DNA from: Candidatus Woesearchaeota archaeon
GTDB taxonomy: Archaea; Nanobdellota; Nanobdellia; Woesearchaeales; DSVV01
DNA length: 7,301 nucleotides
Reading direction: 5' to 3'
Assembly (NCBI GenBank): GCA_016205905.1
Contig: JACQSP010000118.1
Span: forward strand, 1 to 7,301
The notes below the pieces were generated by a model. The model saw nothing but the letters and a program-made list of their open reading frames with translations. It was not told where the DNA came from and made no database searches. Below, piece after piece: positions 4,855 through 7,301 of the stretch. Positions within the stretch are counted from its first letter, which is position 1; each line of letters begins with the position of its first letter. A program made the position numbers and the translations under genes.

Positions 4855-5550
4855 ATGGAATTATCTGAAGTAGTAGAAACATTTGAACACAATCTTCAAC
4901 AGCTTAAACAGGCGCAAGTTGGAAACTATTTAAGTTTTTTTGAGTTTGATGAGAAAGTAAAAGACCCTTCAGTTGTTTCAGTTATTTCTGATATGGAAAG
5001 AATGAAACAGATTGAGGAAGCAACTGCTAGTTTTCAATGTACATTAGAATATCATTTTAGAAAAACAGGAAAATATGATAAGTTGCTTGATTTCTCTAAA
5101 AAGTTACATGATGGAATGAAAACCTCTGTTTCAGCATTCAATGAATGGAGATATGAGCAGCCAACAGGGCTTCATGGTTTATGGTTAAAAATATCTAAAA
5201 ATGCAGAGAATAAGTACAGAGAAAGCAAAAAGCCACTAATAAAAAATATTTTAAGCTTTAAGGATTATGCTACTGCACATCTCGCATTAAGAGATTATGT
5301 ACCAAAATTTTGTCAAATGTACCAACCACGTCTGAGAAGGGTTGAATGGGGCGAATATGAATCAATGTTTCAGCCAAGTTTTATGAATGATGAAATAGCA
5401 GATCAGCTGAATTATATGCTGCCTGTACCAAAACATGAGGATATATTTTACGTCTGCATTAATTTCCTGGCGAAACTGGCACATGAAACAGGAACTAAAG
5501 TTGAGAGAAAACAATATATGAAAGGAGAAGGAGCGTTGTATACGATATGA
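4855..5550 (+). CDS. Uncharacterised helical protein, paralog 2 of 2
   Basis: 231 residues; tandem duplicate of the gene before it, 51 nt downstream of its stop. The first roughly 93 nt differ from the copy at 4126 at only about six positions, including silent sites. The remainder is clearly diverged at the amino-acid level, so the 5' end was either duplicated recently, gene-converted or strongly constrained. Conserved landmarks: MELSEVVETFEHNL (1-14), QAQVGNYLSF (19-28), AHLALRDYVPKFCQMY (141-156) and LAHETGTKVE (208-217). C153 of the FC-MY motif is shared between copies. No signal peptide or membrane segment is visible. The start is given by GGTAT five bases before ATG, the same layout as the internal ATG of paralog 1. 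No TATA box is evident in the gap, so it is likely co-transcribed. Function unknown. Confidence 0.85.
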   Translation: MELSEVVETFEHNLQQLKQAQVGNYLSFFEFDEKVKDPSVVSVISDMERMKQIEEATASFQCTLEYHFRKTGKYDKLLDFSKKLHDGMKTSVSAFNEWRYEQPTGLHGLWLKISKNAENKYRESKKPLIKNILSFKDYATAHLALRDYVPKFCQMYQPRLRRVEWGEYESMFQPSFMNDEIADQLNYMLPVPKHEDIFYVCINFLAKLAHETGTKVERKQYMKGEGALYTI

Positions 5551-5580
5551 AGCCATCTGGAAAGCATAGCAAAGATAAAG

Positions 5581-5587
5581 TATAAAA
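5581..5587 (+). promoter_or_regulatory. Possible TATA box for the third island gene
   Basis: TATAAAA in the 74-nt gap is centred about 41 nt before the ATG at 5625. A start near 5611 would leave a leader of about 14 nt containing AGGA. CATAAATAA at 5590-5598 is a second candidate nearer the leaderless distance. The third gene may also simply continue the operon. Confidence 0.35.
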
Positions 5588-5624
5588 AACATAAATAACA
5601 AAAATAAATAATAGGAAACATAAC

Positions 5625-6413
5625 ATGCAGCAAACTTTAAATTTATTACTTAATGAAATAGAAAATGAATCCTCAAAGGTTCACCAAACTTTTAGATATA
5701 CAGGAGTACATAGTGATTTAGAGGATTTTTCTATAGCAATAGATGCTTTTGAAAAGCTTGATAAAATACTAAAACCTAATGGAGATTTTTCTGATACAGA
5801 AGCTAAAATAATTGGCACTTATTATTCTGTATTAGCGTTTAGAATTGTTGATGCCTCATTAAGATATGACGAGCTAAAATTTAATAAGGCTAAGAGTATT
5901 CTCGAGAGAGCTGAGGAAATAACAATTGGTGGTGAACCCGTAGTTCATCAGGCAAAAGCTCATTTACAGAGAAAATTATCTCAATTATATCCTTCTAAAA
6001 TTGAGAGAGCATTTTCTCATGCGGACAAATATCTTCACTCATTGGAACGATTTATGTATAATGAATATATTAACTTAATATTTGATTTTAGGGCACAATC
6101 AAGATTACGTTACTTTCTTCATAATTTTAAGAAGTATAGTCATGATGGTTTGTTAAATGGCTTCAAAAGAGGAGCAAAGCTTTTTGGTTCAATGTTTTAT
6201 GATAGTGCTAGAACACTAACTGTCTTATATTGTGGTCTTTCTGGTGTAAGTGATATAGCAAAAGGCGATTATAAAAGTGGTATAATTAAAAGTGTAATAG
6301 CTATTGGAATCCCTCTTTCAAGATATGTTTATAGGCGCAGAAAAACAGAGGAAATGTTAGGATTTAATTATCAAATACCAGAACTTAAGTATGTATCTCG
6401 AGCTAATGTGTAA
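5625..6413 (+). CDS. Uncharacterised helical protein with possible membrane hairpin
   Basis: 262 residues, unrelated in sequence to the two paralogs before it. Residues 1-165 look like helical repeats (TPR-like spacing such as YYSVLAFRIVDASLRYDELKFNKAKS at about 66-91 and AFSHADKYLHSLERF at 129-143), though no repeat matches a family well enough to name. Residues 195-212 and 217-236 are moderately hydrophobic and Gly-containing (CGLSGVSDIA; GIIKSVIAIGIPLSRYVY) and are followed by RRRK (237-240), so a C-terminal membrane hairpin or membrane-binding segment is possible but weak. The first Met is preceded by AGGA with a 9-nt spacer. It closes the plus-strand island and converges on the LUD gene, 96 nt away. 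I do not recognise a family. Confidence 0.8.
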   Translation: MQQTLNLLLNEIENESSKVHQTFRYTGVHSDLEDFSIAIDAFEKLDKILKPNGDFSDTEAKIIGTYYSVLAFRIVDASLRYDELKFNKAKSILERAEEITIGGEPVVHQAKAHLQRKLSQLYPSKIERAFSHADKYLHSLERFMYNEYINLIFDFRAQSRLRYFLHNFKKYSHDGLLNGFKRGAKLFGSMFYDSARTLTVLYCGLSGVSDIAKGDYKSGIIKSVIAIGIPLSRYVYRRRKTEEMLGFNYQIPELKYVSRANV

Positions 6414-6509
6414 TTGTAAATGTTAATATATCAATAGCTTAAATTTGTAATATAAAGACAACCTCTAATATGTTTTAAATTAATAATCAAAATTCTTCTA
6501 TACAAAACT

Positions 6510-7118
6510 TTAGTAACCTAAATCTTCATTCACAAGAATTATCTTTAATCTTTCTTTATTTGCTTGTTTGTCAATTATCACAGTTGAGCAGCAGATTGAT
6601 TCTGGCAGCAAACAATCCATACACTTTCCTGTTTTCACGCAGGGTGTGTTTAGTTTTAGCCGTTTTGCATTCATTGGCGCAGCCACATTTCTTATTCTTT
6701 CAATCGCTGCGTCATAATCCTTAACAATCTTGTTTTTTCCGACAACAATAATGACATGTTCTGGGCCGTAAATCATTGACGAGACTCTGTTTCCTGTTCT
6801 GTCTCTGTTAACTATTTTTCCATCTTTTGTGATTGCATTGCTGCTTGACAAGAAATAATCAGCATGCTGCGCTAAATGCCCCAATTGATATGACTCATTG
6901 GTATATTTTCTTACTTTATCTCTGTCATAGAACACATAATCGCCATTTCTTAGCTTATCCAAAATACCAATCTTCTCTAAAGTTACGCTTCCAGAATATC
7001 CAACTTTTGATTTCAAAGGAACAAGTTCTAAAATCTTTTTGCAGGCTTCTTCGCTGTTTTTAACTGCAATAACATCAATATTCTTTTTTTTGAATGCATT
7101 AATAATATCTTCGAACAT
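6510..7118 (-). CDS. LUD-domain protein (LutC/YkgG-like, DUF162)
   Basis: 202 residues of the LUD family, which groups LutB/LutC-type lactate-utilisation proteins and stand-alone single-domain forms common in anaerobes. Family landmarks are clear: SGSVTLEKIGI (42-52), ADYFLSSSNAIT (86-97), DGKIV (99-103), DRTGNRV (106-112), GPEHVIIVVGKNKIV (118-132), and AAIERIRNVAAPMNAKRL (137-154). The C-terminal Cys cluster is C160, C166, C169, C176 and C177 (TPC...GKCMDC...ICC) and may bind metal or an Fe-S centre. The length is typical for the stand-alone form. The usual DGTGNR is DRTGNR here. No other lut genes are adjacent, so an exact substrate cannot be assigned. The start is supported by a TATA-like box about 28 nt upstream (leaderless). 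Confidence 0.88.
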   Translation of the reverse strand: MFEDIINAFKKKNIDVIAVKNSEEACKKILELVPLKSKVGYSGSVTLEKIGILDKLRNGDYVFYDRDKVRKYTNESYQLGHLAQHADYFLSSSNAITKDGKIVNRDRTGNRVSSMIYGPEHVIIVVGKNKIVKDYDAAIERIRNVAAPMNAKRLKLNTPCVKTGKCMDCLLPESICCSTVIIDKQANKERLKIILVNEDLGY

Positions 7119-7141
7119 AAATTATTGTTAGAAAAGGCTAG

Positions 7142-7150
7142 TTAATAAAT
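7142..7150 (-). promoter_or_regulatory. TATA-like box for the LUD gene (leaderless)
   Basis: TTAATAAAT (plus strand) reads ATTTATTAA on the minus strand and is centred about 28 nt from the ATG at 7118. No SD-like sequence lies before the ATG. Confidence 0.5.
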
Positions 7151-7267
7151 TTTATTGAACATTAGTTTAGTATGTCATTAAAGTTTTTATTTATTTCCTA
7201 AGCGCAGCCACCCTTCTCATGATTATTATTTTCTTATTTCCTACCTGATTGGACACGTTCATGAAGA

Positions 7268-7290
7268 AATGGTAAGATGGTTTGAAAGTT
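7268..7290. repeat. Partial GGTAAGA-type repeat at the window end
   Basis: AATGGTAAGATGGTTTGAAAGTT shares AATGGTAAGA and GGTTTGAA with the left arm of the inverted repeat at 2264-2408, with a 7-bp deletion between the words. The window ends before a right arm could be seen. No gene is visible in 7119-7301. Confidence 0.45.
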
Positions 7291-7301
7291 AGAAAGCTTG
7301 A

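Noticed and set aside
4006..5550. Paralogs as a toxin-antitoxin pair
   Set aside because: Both are homologous to each other, over 220 residues long, and show no nuclease, antitoxin or DNA-binding motif that I can see.

Overview
The window looks archaeal, AT-rich, and most like a DPANN-type genome (Woesearchaeota/Pacearchaeota-like; lineage from recall, not tested). Reasons: an archaemetzincin-type metalloprotease, a beta-CASP RNase of the archaeal CPSF type without KH domains, and a repeated promoter layout in which an AT-rich TATA-like box is centred about 26-28 nt upstream of the ATG. That spacing puts the RNA start at the start codon (leaderless mRNA). It is seen for the genes starting at 585, 1484, 4006 and 7118. 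Genes inside the predicted operon instead carry GGTGA Shine-Dalgarno sequences.

Layout. 1-438: no gene; three tandem perfect hairpins (16-155), an AGTCGT-type inverted repeat (271-352) and an (AAAC)6 microsatellite. 439-585 (-): a 48-residue small protein with its own TATA box. 586-974: no gene beyond that promoter, but two cruciform elements sharing one inner-stem design. 975-1484 (-): archaemetzincin-like protein whose first zinc-binding His is Gly. 1485-1725: the amzA promoter, two more tandem hairpins and a U-rich terminator. 1726-3825 (-): probable operon, transcribed in the order beta-CASP RNase, small zinc-binding protein, 27-residue ORF, with a long GGTAAGA inverted repeat between the first two. 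3826-4005: divergent promoter region with a 12-bp inverted repeat around the TATA box.

4006-6413 (+): an island of three uncharacterised genes. The first two are tandem paralogs and the third is unrelated, helical, with a possible C-terminal membrane hairpin. 6510-7118 (-): LUD-domain protein. 7119-7301: its promoter and the start of another GGTAAGA-type repeat.

How the genes fit together: the RNase and the zinc-binding protein may form an RNA-processing or housekeeping operon. The plus-strand island is the accessory part; its duplication and the near-identical 5' ends of the two copies suggest ongoing gene family evolution. No phage, IS, CRISPR, tRNA or rRNA was recognised. The most unusual items are the zinc-site substitution in the archaemetzincin, the paired paralogs with two possible starts for the first copy, and the regularly built intergenic hairpins.
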